A DNA stretch of 64,000 bases from positions 1,364,001 through 1,428,000 of the forward strand of contig NZ_JAJFZL010000001.1 in assembly GCF_020733635.1 (NCBI RefSeq), in the 5' to 3' direction. A program made the position numbers and the translations under genes. The first letter of the stretch is position 1. Each line of letters opens with the position of its first letter. The stretch is from Nocardia spumae. GTDB taxonomy: Bacteria; Actinomycetota; Actinomycetes; Mycobacteriales; Mycobacteriaceae. Shown in pieces: positions 1-8,092 of this stretch. The notes below the pieces were generated by a model, which was not told where the DNA came from, made no database searches, and saw only the letters and a program-made list of their open reading frames with translations.

Positions 1-369
1 GCGCCGCGACTGCGGCTGAAACCGGGTTCGGCGAAGACCGGCTACGTCGACGGGGCCTGGTGGCCGCGCAGCGACGCTCTCGCGGCCGAGTTGCCTGGGC
101 TGCTGGCGAGCGCGCCCAGCGATCTGGTCATCGACGGGCTGGCCGTGCACCTCGAAGGCCGACGCAGCGGCACCCCGGTGGTTATGGTGGCGGCCATTGG
201 CGTGCTGTGCTCGTTATCGAGTTGTGGAAGCCGTCGAATGGGCGCCTGTGTGCGCAACGGAAACCCGGTCGGTACAGGTGCCGGTGATCACTGCTCGTTG
301 TGCGCGGCTGTGCCGCGCTGCGTGGCGAGTTCGTCGAGGATCGCCTGCACGGTTTGGGGGCCGCTGTAG
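1..369 (+). pseudogene. Decayed DUF5994-like fragment, 5' end outside window
   Basis: Reading frame 1 is open from the window edge to a TAG at 367-369. Its first residues (LRLKPGSAKTGYVDGAWWPR, then SDALAAELPGLL) match the N-terminal signature of the actinobacterial DUF5994 family, whose function is unknown. After LPGLL the usual central part seems to be missing: the frame jumps to ASAPSDLVIDGLAVHLEG, which resembles a later segment of the family, and then turns into unrelated Cys/Ser-rich sequence running antisense into the next gene. This looks like an internal deletion followed by loss of the true C terminus. The family call rests on remembered consensus. The part upstream of base 1 cannot be judged. 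Confidence 0.5.
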
Positions 370-2087
370 TGGTAGCCCTGCACGAGCGAGAAGCCGAGGT
401 CGGTGAGCACTGCCGCTTGGTGCGCGGTCTCGACCCCTTCGGCGATGACCTCCATGTCGAGCGCGGTGCTGAGCGCCTTGATCACCCCGAGCAGCGGTGG
501 CGCGGGTGAGTCCGCGGTGATCGCCGCGACGAAGGACCGGTCCACCTTGAGGATGTCCGCTGGAATGGCGGCCAGCCTGCTCAACGATGAGTAACCGGTG
601 CCGAAGTCGTCGATAGCGATACGTACGCCGGCGTTCCGCAAGGCGCTCAGGTTGTCGATCGCGTTCGGTGACTCGGCCTCCAACTGCGTCTCGGTGACCT
701 CGAGCACCAGCTGCCCAGCGTGCCAGCCGGTGCTGCGCAGAGTACTCCGTACCCGATCGCCGTAATCGCTGTCGGCCAGCTCCAGACCGCTGACATTGAC
801 GTTCAGCGTGAGGTCGAGATCTGCGACAGTTCTCCGCAGCGCGACTGCGTCCACACAGGCCCGGCGTAGTACGGCCTGGCCCAGGGCGGCAATCAAGTTG
901 TACTCCTCCGCGGCGCGGATCACCTCGATCGTGCCGAGGCCAGGCTCGGTGGCCGAAGACCAGCGCAGCAACGCCTCCACACCGACCACCTTGTCGCCGA
1001 GCGGCAGGCTGACGATCGGCTGGTACCGGACTTCCAGGTTGTTGTCTCCCGCGATGGCCCGGCGCAGTTCCTCAGCCAGGGCAACGCGCTGCCCGGATTC
1101 CAGCCTGGTCTGGTTGGGACCTGCCTGCTTGGCCCGATACCGGCCCACATCGGCCCGGCTGACCAGCATCGACGCCGGTTCACGCGGCTGCCATGACGTG
1201 ACGCCGGCGGAGCAGCCGGTAGTTGTCGCCGCGCGCATGCGGTCGGTGAGCCCGACCGCGGCCCGTTCGGTCGTGTCCGGCAGCAGCACCGCGAACAGGT
1301 CGCCACCGAGCCGGGCCAGCGTCTGTTCCGGCGTCAACAGCTCACTCCAGGTGTCGGCGACGTGCTGCAGCACCGCATCACCCGTGGGCTGGTCGAGGTG
1401 GCCGTTGTCGTCCGTCTGGAAGCGGTCCAGGTCGGCCAACACCAGCGCGGGGCGTTGGCCGAGCCGCCCGGCCTTGGCGATCTCGGCGTTCAGCAACCGA
1501 TCGAAACCGCGCCGATTGAGCAGGCCGGTAAGCAGATCGATGTCGGCTTCTGCGGCTCGGCGGGCCACAATCGTGACCACCACACCGACCATCACGGTCA
1601 CCCCGGCCGCGATCACCCCGGTCCACCATTGCAGGTGCTCGCGAGTGCCCAACACCGCCATGCAGCACACCACGGCGAACCCGATCTCCAGGCCGGTGAC
1701 GTACGTGCTGAAGAAGAACGCGGCATCGCACGCAACGAACACGTATATCGACGACAGTGTGACCGCGGCGGTATCGCCGGGGAGCCAATGAATGGCAACG
1801 GTGATCAGCACGGTCCCGAGCGATACCAAGATCGGGTGCGCGCGCACCGGCATCCGCTCACCCACCAGATACACCAGGATGCCGGTGAGCACCGCGACCA
1901 GCGCTGCCCCGAACACGACCGCGCGACTACCCGGCCCGTCGCCTGTCAGTGCGGTCACCACGGCAGCGAGCAGTCCGCCGACGAAAAAGAAAGCCCCGGT
2001 AATCCTGGACATGAGGCTCGCCGTTGCTACCACTGATGCCGCCCGCGCCCGAGTACGGGAACCACCCCGGGTTCCGACTCCTCGCAT
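288..2087 (-). CDS. Membrane GGDEF-EAL protein with degenerate GGDEF (probable c-di-GMP phosphodiesterase)
   Basis: 599 residues. The N terminus (about 26-175) has several hydrophobic spans, so the protein is probably inner-membrane anchored. A GGDEF domain follows (LLTGLLNRRGFDRLL near 185), but its signature is GGDLF at 261-265 and the upstream FKxxND..GD segment carries an insertion (FQTDDNGHLDQPTGD), so cyclase activity is doubtful. The EAL domain keeps its main motifs: EALLRW at 371, LEVTETQ near 462, DDFGTGYSS at 493 and a GVET near 551. It probably hydrolyses cyclic di-GMP, with the GGDEF domain possibly a GTP sensor. The ATG at 2087 is preferred because TAATCT lies exactly 6 nt upstream, as in leaderless transcripts; ATG 2012 is the alternative. 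Confidence 0.85.
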   Translation of the reverse strand: MRGVGTRGGSRTRARAASVVATASLMSRITGAFFFVGGLLAAVVTALTGDGPGSRAVVFGAALVAVLTGILVYLVGERMPVRAHPILVSLGTVLITVAIHWLPGDTAAVTLSSIYVFVACDAAFFFSTYVTGLEIGFAVVCCMAVLGTREHLQWWTGVIAAGVTVMVGVVVTIVARRAAEADIDLLTGLLNRRGFDRLLNAEIAKAGRLGQRPALVLADLDRFQTDDNGHLDQPTGDAVLQHVADTWSELLTPEQTLARLGGDLFAVLLPDTTERAAVGLTDRMRAATTTGCSAGVTSWQPREPASMLVSRADVGRYRAKQAGPNQTRLESGQRVALAEELRRAIAGDNNLEVRYQPIVSLPLGDKVVGVEALLRWSSATEPGLGTIEVIRAAEEYNLIAALGQAVLRRACVDAVALRRTVADLDLTLNVNVSGLELADSDYGDRVRSTLRSTGWHAGQLVLEVTETQLEAESPNAIDNLSALRNAGVRIAIDDFGTGYSSLSRLAAIPADILKVDRSFVAAITADSPAPPLLGVIKALSTALDMEVIAEGVETAHQAAVLTDLGFSLVQGYHYSGPQTVQAILDELATQRGTAAHNEQ

Positions 2088-2093
2088 CTTTCC

Positions 2094-2099
2094 AGATTA
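2094..2099 (-). promoter_or_regulatory. -10 box for leaderless transcription of the GGDEF-EAL gene
   Basis: On the minus strand TAATCT ends 6 nt before the ATG at 2087. That places the predicted transcription start on the A of the ATG. No convincing -35 or Shine-Dalgarno sequence is seen. Confidence 0.5.
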
Positions 2100-2317
2100 G
2101 CCACACCATCAAGGTCGGAATACCCAGGTCGGAGCACTAGCCGAGCCCTAACCGGGTACGGCCGGATACGTATCGGGCAAGTGGCCGCCAGCAGAAGGTG
2201 CCACCGGACGCCGGCACACGCCGACATCTCCGCGCTCGAACTCGTCGTCGCGGTTCGTGCTCGAGCACGGCCACCCCACTGTCAACCACGCAACGTGTTC
2301 GCGCAATGCCACACAGC

Positions 2318-2352
2318 GAAGCAGCCGCAGGTCGATGACCTGCGGCTGCTTC
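2318..2352 (-). terminator. Perfect 16-bp hairpin downstream of tRNA-Ala
   Basis: The arms 2318-2333 and 2337-2352 are exact inverted repeats (outer GAAGCAGCCGC/GCGGCTGCTTC) around a 3-nt loop. The hairpin starts 7 nt past the tRNA 3' end on the tRNA strand. There is no U-run after it, as is usual for actinobacterial terminators. Confidence 0.75.
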
Positions 2353-2358
2353 GGTGGG

Positions 2359-2431
2359 TGGAGCTAAGGGGAATCGAACCCCTGACCTTCTCGATGCGAA
2401 CGAGACGCGCTACCAACTGCGCCATAGCCCC
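2359..2431 (-). tRNA. tRNA-Ala (anticodon CGC)
   Basis: The minus strand begins GGGGCTATGGCGCAGTTGG. The 7-bp acceptor stem GGGGCTA/TAGCTCC contains the G3-U70 pair that marks alanine tRNAs. The anticodon stem TCTCG/CGAGA encloses the loop TTCGCAT, giving anticodon CGC. The T-loop GTTCGATTC and T stem are intact. The discriminator is A. CCA is not encoded (the next bases are CCC). Length is 73 nt. Confidence 0.95.
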
Positions 2432-2504
2432 GTGGCCCGGTACCGGGCCAACGGAGGAGAACTTTAGCAGGTGCCGGTGGGAGATTCCGAATCCGCTGGT
2501 CGGA

Positions 2505-3254
2505 TCATCGATCGGGGGTCGGGCGCGGGGGTGTGAGGGTGAGGCCGGCGGCGGTGGCGGCGGTGGTCAGGACCTGCTCGAGCATGGTGGGGGTGAGGCG
2601 GCCGGTGAAGGTGTTCTGCTGGCTGACGTGGTAGGAGCCGAACAGTTCCAGGTCTCGGCGGCCGGAGCGGGCGGGCTCGATCGAATAGTGGACGCCGTGA
2701 CCGAACTTCGGGCGGGGGCGGGGGACCTGCCAGCCCGCCCGGTCGAGGGCGGGCAGGAGTGCCTGCCAGCCCCAGGCGCCGAGAACGACGATGGCGCGAA
2801 CTGTCGGGGCGAGTAGTTCGAGTTCGGTGATCAGCCAGTGGCGGCAGGTGTCGCGTTCGGCGACGGTGGGTTTGTTGTCCGGTGGTGCGCAGTGCACGGG
2901 TGCGGTGACCCGGGTGCCGAGTAGGCGCAGTCCGTCGTCGCGGGCGATGGCGGTGGGCTGGGTGGCGGCGCCGACGGCGTAGAGGGCGGCGAACAGAACG
3001 TCGCCGCTGCGGTCGCCGGTGAACATCCGGCCGGTGCGGTTTCCGCCGTGCGCCGCCGGTGCCAGGCCCACCACCAGCATGGCGGCGTCGGACGGGCCGA
3101 ATCCGGTTACCGGACGACCCCAATACGCTTCGTCGCGGAAGGCGGCGCGCTTGTCGCGGGCCACCTGTTCGCGCCAGGCCACCAGACGCGGGCAGGCGCG
3201 GCAGTCGATCAGGGCCTCGTCCATGGCGGCGAGATCGGGATATTCGGGGCTCAC
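2505..3254 (-). CDS. udgB: Family 5 uracil-DNA glycosylase (UdgB type, Fe-S)
   Basis: 249 residues, cytoplasmic base-excision repair enzyme that removes uracil and related deaminated bases from DNA. The family signature GLAPAAHGGNRTGRMFTGD (near 63-81) is motif 1. HVSQQNTFTGRLT near the C terminus is the second active-site motif. Cys18 and Cys21 (DCRACPR), plus two cysteines in the VHCAPPDN...RDTC segment near 120-136, fit the [4Fe-4S] cluster of families 4 and 5. It starts at GTG 3252-3254. The gene ends shortly before tRNA-Ala and stands alone. A high-GC genome with frequent cytosine deamination commonly carries this second UDG besides Ung. Confidence 0.9.
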   Translation of the reverse strand: MSPEYPDLAAMDEALIDCRACPRLVAWREQVARDKRAAFRDEAYWGRPVTGFGPSDAAMLVVGLAPAAHGGNRTGRMFTGDRSGDVLFAALYAVGAATQPTAIARDDGLRLLGTRVTAPVHCAPPDNKPTVAERDTCRHWLITELELLAPTVRAIVVLGAWGWQALLPALDRAGWQVPRPRPKFGHGVHYSIEPARSGRRDLELFGSYHVSQQNTFTGRLTPTMLEQVLTTAATAAGLTLTPPRPTPDR

Positions 3255-3694
3255 CGTGGGGCCGCCGCGCCGGCCCGCACCGGTTCGCTGTGGGTGGTGC
3301 TGGGCGCCATCGAGCCTCCCGTGTCGTCGTCGTGCCTGTGAGTCTGCCCGTTTGCCGGGGGCCGTGTCATACCCGCTCAGGTTGATTGCTCAACGTTTGC
3401 GAAGGTGGCATCGGCATCCGAAATCTGCGAATTCTCCGGTGATGGGCGGTTGGCGAGAATTTCGGCTCGCTCGGATGTGGCCGTGTCCAGGGCTCGGACG
3501 CTGCTGGAGTGCCGGTTCGGCCGGCCGGCGGACCGTTCGGTCGCTGCGGTTGAACTGGTCGAATGTTCAGTCTGGTGCCGGTGCGAGGCGCGGATCGCCT
3601 CGGTTCGATGTTGATAGCATGACGTTTCCAGCCGGACGGTCCGCCGCAGCACCGGTTGCGCGGCCCAACGCGATCACATCGAGAGAGTTCTTGC
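3255..3694. other. 440-bp intergenic region, no gene supported
   Basis: This lies between the divergent udgB and the effector-binding pair. Short open frames exist on both strands but none has a ribosome-binding site or family resemblance. A small hairpin (CGAGGCG/CGCCTCG, 3584-3602) is the only structure noted. The promoters of both neighbouring units must lie here. Confidence 0.5.
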
Positions 3695-4138
3695 ATGCAG
3701 TTCGAAATCGTCGAACGGGACGAGACGTGGGTCGCCGGGCTACCGGTGCGCAGTCCGAAACGTGCGCTCGGAAAACTGCGCGATCGTGATCTCGAGGCGG
3801 CCTGGGCCGCCGTCCTGCATCAGGAACTGGGTGGGCCGCTGGCGTGTGCCTACACCGACTACGCGCCCGATCCGGGGACGTTCAACACGCAGATCGTCGG
3901 CTACGAATGCTCCTCGTTCGATCAGGTGACCCGCGGCCATATCGTGTCCCGCCTGCCGGCCGGGCCCTATGCGCGCTTCTCCTCGGTCGGGAATTTCCCG
4001 CAGATCATGACCGATCTGTGGACTCAGATCGCCTACGCCGAGGAGCACAACCAGATCAGACGCACGTTCACCGGGGATTTCGAGTGTTATCCACACGCGT
4101 ACAAGATCGATCTGTATCTGGCGGTAGATCCGCGATGA
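3695..4138 (+). CDS. GyrI-like / integron-associated effector-binding domain protein (first of pair)
   Basis: 147 residues and a single domain. The sequence MQFEIVERDETWVAGLPVRSP, the central LPAGPYARFSSVG and the C-terminal HAYKIDLYLAV fit the AraC/GyrI effector-binding (Cass2-like) fold, which binds small hydrophobic or cationic ligands. There is no DNA-binding domain, so it is a stand-alone ligand binder of unknown role. The start is ATG 3695, preceded by GAGAGAG, rather than the in-frame TTG at 3656. Its TGA overlaps the ATG of the next gene (ATGA), so the two are translationally coupled. The family call comes from pattern recognition, not a search. Confidence 0.7.
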   Translation: MQFEIVERDETWVAGLPVRSPKRALGKLRDRDLEAAWAAVLHQELGGPLACAYTDYAPDPGTFNTQIVGYECSSFDQVTRGHIVSRLPAGPYARFSSVGNFPQIMTDLWTQIAYAEEHNQIRRTFTGDFECYPHAYKIDLYLAVDPR

Positions 4139-4566
4139 CCTTTTCGATCGTGGTCCGCGACGCGGCGATCTACGGCGGTTTGGTGGTGCCGCGGGTGCGC
4201 CCGAGTTTCAAGGTCAGCAACAGCGAGCTGATCGAATTCCTGCGGGATCGGCTGCGTGACCGGGAGGTCGGCGGTTCGCTCTACACCGTATATGTGCCCG
4301 ATCCGGCCGGAAATTACAACGTGCTGGTCAGCTATGAATATCCGGCGCCGCACAAACTGCCGGTCGGCGATGTGATGATCCGGGTGCCCAAGGGTGTCTA
4401 TGCCCGATTCGAGCCGAATGGTGATTATCACGATCCGGTGGAGGATGTCTGGGCGCAGGTGGACGATGCCACCGCATCGGCCGAGATCACCCGGGCTTAT
4501 TGCGAGGAAATCGAGGTGTGGCAGGCCCCTGACCGGCTGGAGCTGTTCATCTCCATTCTGGTGTGA
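4135..4566 (+). CDS. GyrI-like / effector-binding domain protein (second of pair)
   Basis: 143 residues, paralogous to the gene before it. Shared landmarks are the N-terminal strand with GL.V (MTFSIVVRDAAIYGGLVVPR), the YTVYVPDPAGNYNVLVSYEY stretch (YTDYAPDPGTFNTQIVGYEC in the partner), VPKGVYARFEPNGDY (LPAGPYARFSSVGNF in the partner) and the C-terminal RLELFISILV. It starts on an ATG overlapping the upstream stop by 4 nt. The two proteins may form a heterodimer, or one may have diverged in ligand preference. Neither has a DNA-binding or catalytic domain that I can see. Confidence 0.7.
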   Translation: MTFSIVVRDAAIYGGLVVPRVRPSFKVSNSELIEFLRDRLRDREVGGSLYTVYVPDPAGNYNVLVSYEYPAPHKLPVGDVMIRVPKGVYARFEPNGDYHDPVEDVWAQVDDATASAEITRAYCEEIEVWQAPDRLELFISILV

Positions 4567-4690
4567 ACAAGAGATTGCCGACAGGTAGCCAAATCTGTAC
4601 CGCCCGGTCGTTTTCTTCTGTGTCCGGTTCAACCCGAGGGCGATGACCTGGTCCGATTACGGACCTTCGACACTGGTTTCGGAAGATTTG

Positions 4691-4702
4691 CCAGACGTCT
4701 GG
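4691..4702. promoter_or_regulatory. 12-bp perfect palindrome, possible operator
   Basis: CCAGACGTCTGG is a perfect palindrome with near-symmetrical flanks (TTG on the left, TCAA on the right). It lies 138 bp upstream of the small ORF that leads into the GAF-GGDEF-EAL gene and could be a regulator site. No cognate regulator is identified. Confidence 0.3.
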
Positions 4703-4792
4703 TCAATTCCGTTGCGATGACGGATACTGCCCTAGGTGGCCCTATCCGACACCGGCGGTACCGCTTGCCGTGCGGATTCGGCCGGAAGGTCG

Positions 4793-4818
4793 CGCAGCAA
4801 CAGAGCGCAGCAACAGAG
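4793..4818 (+). repeat. 13-bp tandem repeat (2 copies)
   Basis: CGCAGCAACAGAG occurs twice head to tail with no spacer, ending 10 nt before the start codon of the small ORF at 4829. It may affect translation of the leader ORF or simply be replication slippage. Confidence 0.7.
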
Positions 4819-4828
4819 TAGGAACCGT

Positions 4829-5056
4829 ATGACTGGGCTGGACGCCGCACCGGTGCGCTGCGCCGATATGGCTGTTGACGACCTCGCGCGCACCCCGGAT
4901 TTCGGCCCCGGATCGGGCCCCGGCGAATTCTTCGACGCACCTCTCCGCGAACTCGCCGCGATTTCATGGCGATACGTCGATACACTAGCGTCGGTTCAGG
5001 GCAGAGCCATCGACGCTCGGGGCGTGGACGTCCTTCCCGTGACATGCCGTGGATAG
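4829..5056 (+). CDS. Small hypothetical protein overlapping the GAF-GGDEF-EAL gene
   Basis: 75 residues (MTGLDAAPVRCADMAVDDLA...). I do not recognise a family. The ATG at 4829 is preceded by AGGA at suitable spacing, and its TAG (5054-5056) overlaps the GTG start of the cyclic-di-GMP gene by 8 nt, an arrangement typical of translational coupling. The N-terminal half is acidic and proline/glycine rich (DFGPGSGPGEFFDAP); the rest (LRELAAISWRYVDTLASVQG) could form one helix. It may be a leader peptide or a small partner of the enzyme. It could also be a chance frame. Confidence 0.4.
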   Translation: MTGLDAAPVRCADMAVDDLARTPDFGPGSGPGEFFDAPLRELAAISWRYVDTLASVQGRAIDARGVDVLPVTCRG

Positions 5057-6941
5057 CGCGATCGGAGACAAGGTGCCTCGGCGAACGCTCGACTCACTGG
5101 TGACGCAGGTCGCTGCGGAGTTGATGGGTGTCGACGCCACGACGATGGTGGCGGCGACCGAACGAGTGCTGGCCAAACTGGTCGACTACTTCGACGTCGA
5201 TTTCAGTTTCGTCCGCCATACCGACCGGGAACGGCGCGCGACCGTATTGATCGCGGAATGGCCGCCCCGCCCGGACGTGCCCGACCCCGATCCGTTGCGC
5301 GTCGTGTATTTCGATCGCGCCGATTCGGTGTTCCGGGCCATCGAACACGCGACCGAACCGATGATCGCCCGGCCCACCCCGGAATTCTCCGACTATCTCG
5401 ACACGATTCGCCGGTCCTCCGGCTTCGGCGATGTCACGACGGCGGCCGTTCCGCTGATCTCCCGCGGTGAATCCACCGGCTTGCTCGGCTTCATGAAGAT
5501 GGGCGACCGGGAGTGGAGTACGCGGGAAATCAATGTGCTCAAGGCGATCGCGGCGCTGCTGGCCCAATTGCAGGCGCGCGTCGTCGCCGAGGAGCGGCTG
5601 CGCTATATCGCCCTGCACGACGATCTCACCGGGTTGGCCAATCGACGGGCGCTGCTCGAGCATATGGAGGAACGGCTGCGGCCCGGCAGCCCGGGACCGG
5701 TCGCCGCGTTCTTCCTCGACCTCGACCGGCTCAAGGCGCTCAACGATTTTCTGGGCCACACCGCGGGTGACAACTTCATCCGCACGCTGTCGGCCCGGCT
5801 CAAGGAACATCTCGACCCGCACGACATGATCGCGCGCCTGGGTGGCGACGAATTCGTGATCGTGCCGGCCAAACCGGTGGATTCGGTGGCCGCGGAACTC
5901 GAGGCCACCCGGATCCAGCAGCTCATCACCCGGCGGGTGTCGGTCGGCGGAGAATCCGTCAGTCGCGGCGCCAGCGTCGGGGTGGCCCTGGGTATGCCCG
6001 GGGAGACCACGGTGGCCGATGTGCTGCGCCGGGCCGATCACGCCCTGCTCTCGGCGAAATCCGGCGGCGGCAACGGGGTCGCGGTCTTCACCGATGCCAT
6101 GCGCGCGCAGTTCGAGCTCCAAGACGATGTCGAGCTGAATCTGCGGGGCGCGGTCTCCGACGGATCGCTGCTGCTGCACTATCAGCCGGAGGTGGACCTG
6201 CGGACCGGTCGTATCGTCGCGCTGGAGGCGCTGGTGCGCTGGCAGCATCCCACCCGGGGACTGTTGCCCCCCGGCGCCTTCGTCGGCGTGGCCGAGGCGA
6301 CTAATCTGGCCGGTGAACTGGGACGATGGGTGTTGCGGACGGCTTGTGCGCAATTCGCGAAGTGGCGTCGCGCCGGACTGGCGTCGAATGTGGTGATCCG
6401 GATCAACGTCTCGCCGGTGCAGCTGGTGAGCCTCGACTTCGTCGAATGCGTCGAGGATGTGCTGCGCCGCCACGGCATCGACGGCAGTTCGATCTGCCTG
6501 GAGATCACCGAGCATGTCGTGGTCTCGGATTTGACCCGCACCCAGGTGACGCTGCGCGGCCTCAAGCGCATGGGGGTGCAGATCGCGATCGACGATTTCG
6601 GGACCGGCTACAGCTCGCTGTCGCATCTGAAGGCGCTTCCGGTCGACGCGGTCAAGATCGATCGTGGATTCGTGCAGCGGCTCGGCGCCAGTACCGACGA
6701 TCTGGCGATTGTGAAATCCATTGTGGGCCTCGCCGGCTCGTTCGGGCTCGGCGTGGTGGGCGAGGGCGTGGAGACGGCGGTCGCGGCGCGCACGCTGGTC
6801 GGTCTCGGATGCTATCGCGCCCAGGGCTTCCTGATCGCGCGGCCGATGCCCGCCGAGGAGGCCGAATCGCATCTCGCCGAAGGGCGCATCCCACTCGACC
6901 TCGAACTCCCACGGGTTTCCCGTGGGGCGCACCGGATCTGA
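5049..6941 (+). CDS. GAF-GGDEF-EAL cyclic di-GMP cyclase/phosphodiesterase
   Basis: 630 residues, with no membrane spans seen. A GAF sensory domain (about 25-180) is followed by GGDEF (LTGLANR near 192, intact RLGGDEF near 263-269) and EAL (EALVRW near 392, LEITEHV near 483, DDFGTGYSS near 515, VVGEGVETA near 571). Both catalytic halves look intact, so the protein can plausibly make and degrade c-di-GMP. This matches the bifunctional GAF-GGDEF-EAL enzyme of mycobacteria (Rv1354c / M. smegmatis DcpA type). It starts at GTG 5049, coupled to the upstream small ORF. The next gene follows after 10 nt, so they probably form an operon with the DUF5593 protein. Confidence 0.9.
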   Translation: MDSAIGDKVPRRTLDSLVTQVAAELMGVDATTMVAATERVLAKLVDYFDVDFSFVRHTDRERRATVLIAEWPPRPDVPDPDPLRVVYFDRADSVFRAIEHATEPMIARPTPEFSDYLDTIRRSSGFGDVTTAAVPLISRGESTGLLGFMKMGDREWSTREINVLKAIAALLAQLQARVVAEERLRYIALHDDLTGLANRRALLEHMEERLRPGSPGPVAAFFLDLDRLKALNDFLGHTAGDNFIRTLSARLKEHLDPHDMIARLGGDEFVIVPAKPVDSVAAELEATRIQQLITRRVSVGGESVSRGASVGVALGMPGETTVADVLRRADHALLSAKSGGGNGVAVFTDAMRAQFELQDDVELNLRGAVSDGSLLLHYQPEVDLRTGRIVALEALVRWQHPTRGLLPPGAFVGVAEATNLAGELGRWVLRTACAQFAKWRRAGLASNVVIRINVSPVQLVSLDFVECVEDVLRRHGIDGSSICLEITEHVVVSDLTRTQVTLRGLKRMGVQIAIDDFGTGYSSLSHLKALPVDAVKIDRGFVQRLGASTDDLAIVKSIVGLAGSFGLGVVGEGVETAVAARTLVGLGCYRAQGFLIARPMPAEEAESHLAEGRIPLDLELPRVSRGAHRI

Positions 6942-6951
6942 CTTCGCGGGT

Positions 6952-8025
6952 ATGACCGACGTCGAAACCGTGGGCTCGCCGTGGCTCCTGGTGGAAACGC
7001 TCGCGCCGAGCCTGGAGCCGACCATCGTCGCGGACGGGCACCGCATCCGGGAATGGACGAATCTGTCGCGGGCCGGCCGCGCACTGGGGACGGCGGCCAC
7101 CACTGTGGCCGCCGCCGCGGTCGACGCGGCGGTCGCGGCGGTGCCCGCGCGAACTCCCGATGCGGACGGCCGCGTGGCCGCGGGCCGAATCGTGTTGTCC
7201 GAAGGCGGCTGTACCGCGATCGCGGTCCCGATCTTCTGTTCCTTCGGTGCCGTGCACGGTGTGCATCTGTGGCTGGGCGCCGCCCATCAGCAGCCGCCGC
7301 CGCGGCGTGTGGTCGCGGCCTGGGATTGGGATTCCGATACCGAACTCGCCCATCACGGACCCGGACTCGAGGAAATGGCCTTCGCCCGCGCGCCCGGCGA
7401 TGTGCGGGTGGTGCGGACGCCCCCGGAGGTATTCGGCCGGATGGTGCGTTTCGACGAGCGCATGGGCTACACCGCCGTGATCGCCGGGACCGACCCCTCC
7501 GGCCGCTGGCACGGTGAGCTGGCGATCCGCGGTGACGACGAGATCGTCCGCACTTTCCAGCTGGTGGTGCGGGTGCACCGCGCGGATCCGCACCTGGTGG
7601 CCAGGGATGCCGGCGCGCCCCGGACCGCGCACATCACCAGGGCCCTGCTGCACGAGATCACCGATGTCAGCCCGCCCCGGCCGGATACCGATCTGGCGAT
7701 AACCCGGGCCGTATCGCGGTCGGCGGTCGCGGGCGTCGGATTCGTCGAATTGGCGATGGGCGTGGTCTACGAGTGGACGAGTGCGCCCCCGCCGCCGCTG
7801 GAACGCTGGACCACCGAACGTCCGGTACTGCATCCCGATGATCGGCAGATCTACCGCGCGACCTGCGCTGCCGTTCTCGCCGATGAACACGGCGACGCTA
7901 CAAGAGAATTCGTCTTCCGGGTCCGGTTCGCGGACGCGGACTGGGTCCCGGTGCGCGCCGAGCTGTCCCGGCTGGGCTCGGAACGGGCCCACGGCATGAT
8001 CCGGGTCCGGCCCGCTCGCGGTTAG
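6952..8025 (+). CDS. DUF5593 / GAF-PAS-like sensory protein
   Basis: 357 residues. The N-terminal half (roughly 60-200 and on) resembles DUF5593, a GAF-like domain of Nocardia and Mycobacterium proteins (GCTAIAVPIFCSFGAVHGVHLWLG), followed by a PAS-like C-terminal half (RFDERMGYTAVIAGTDPSGRWHGEL...PDDRQIYRATCAAVL). There are no membrane spans, no kinase and no output domain that I can see. It lies 10 nt after the GAF-GGDEF-EAL gene and is probably cotranscribed, which suggests a ligand-sensing partner in the c-di-GMP circuit. The start ATG 6952 fits the spacing. The family assignment is moderate; the partner role is inference. Confidence 0.65.
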   Translation: MTDVETVGSPWLLVETLAPSLEPTIVADGHRIREWTNLSRAGRALGTAATTVAAAAVDAAVAAVPARTPDADGRVAAGRIVLSEGGCTAIAVPIFCSFGAVHGVHLWLGAAHQQPPPRRVVAAWDWDSDTELAHHGPGLEEMAFARAPGDVRVVRTPPEVFGRMVRFDERMGYTAVIAGTDPSGRWHGELAIRGDDEIVRTFQLVVRVHRADPHLVARDAGAPRTAHITRALLHEITDVSPPRPDTDLAITRAVSRSAVAGVGFVELAMGVVYEWTSAPPPPLERWTTERPVLHPDDRQIYRATCAAVLADEHGDATREFVFRVRFADADWVPVRAELSRLGSERAHGMIRVRPARG

Positions 8026-8092
8026 CCGAGCCTTCCGCGGGGATTCACCCCGTGTTGGCCCCGGTGGTTCCCGCGGCCGGGACGATCGGCGC

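Noticed and set aside
5094..7103. A 669-codon minus-strand frame opposite the GAF-GGDEF-EAL gene
   Set aside because: The plus strand encodes a clear GAF-GGDEF-EAL protein; the antisense frame is His/Arg-rich noise.
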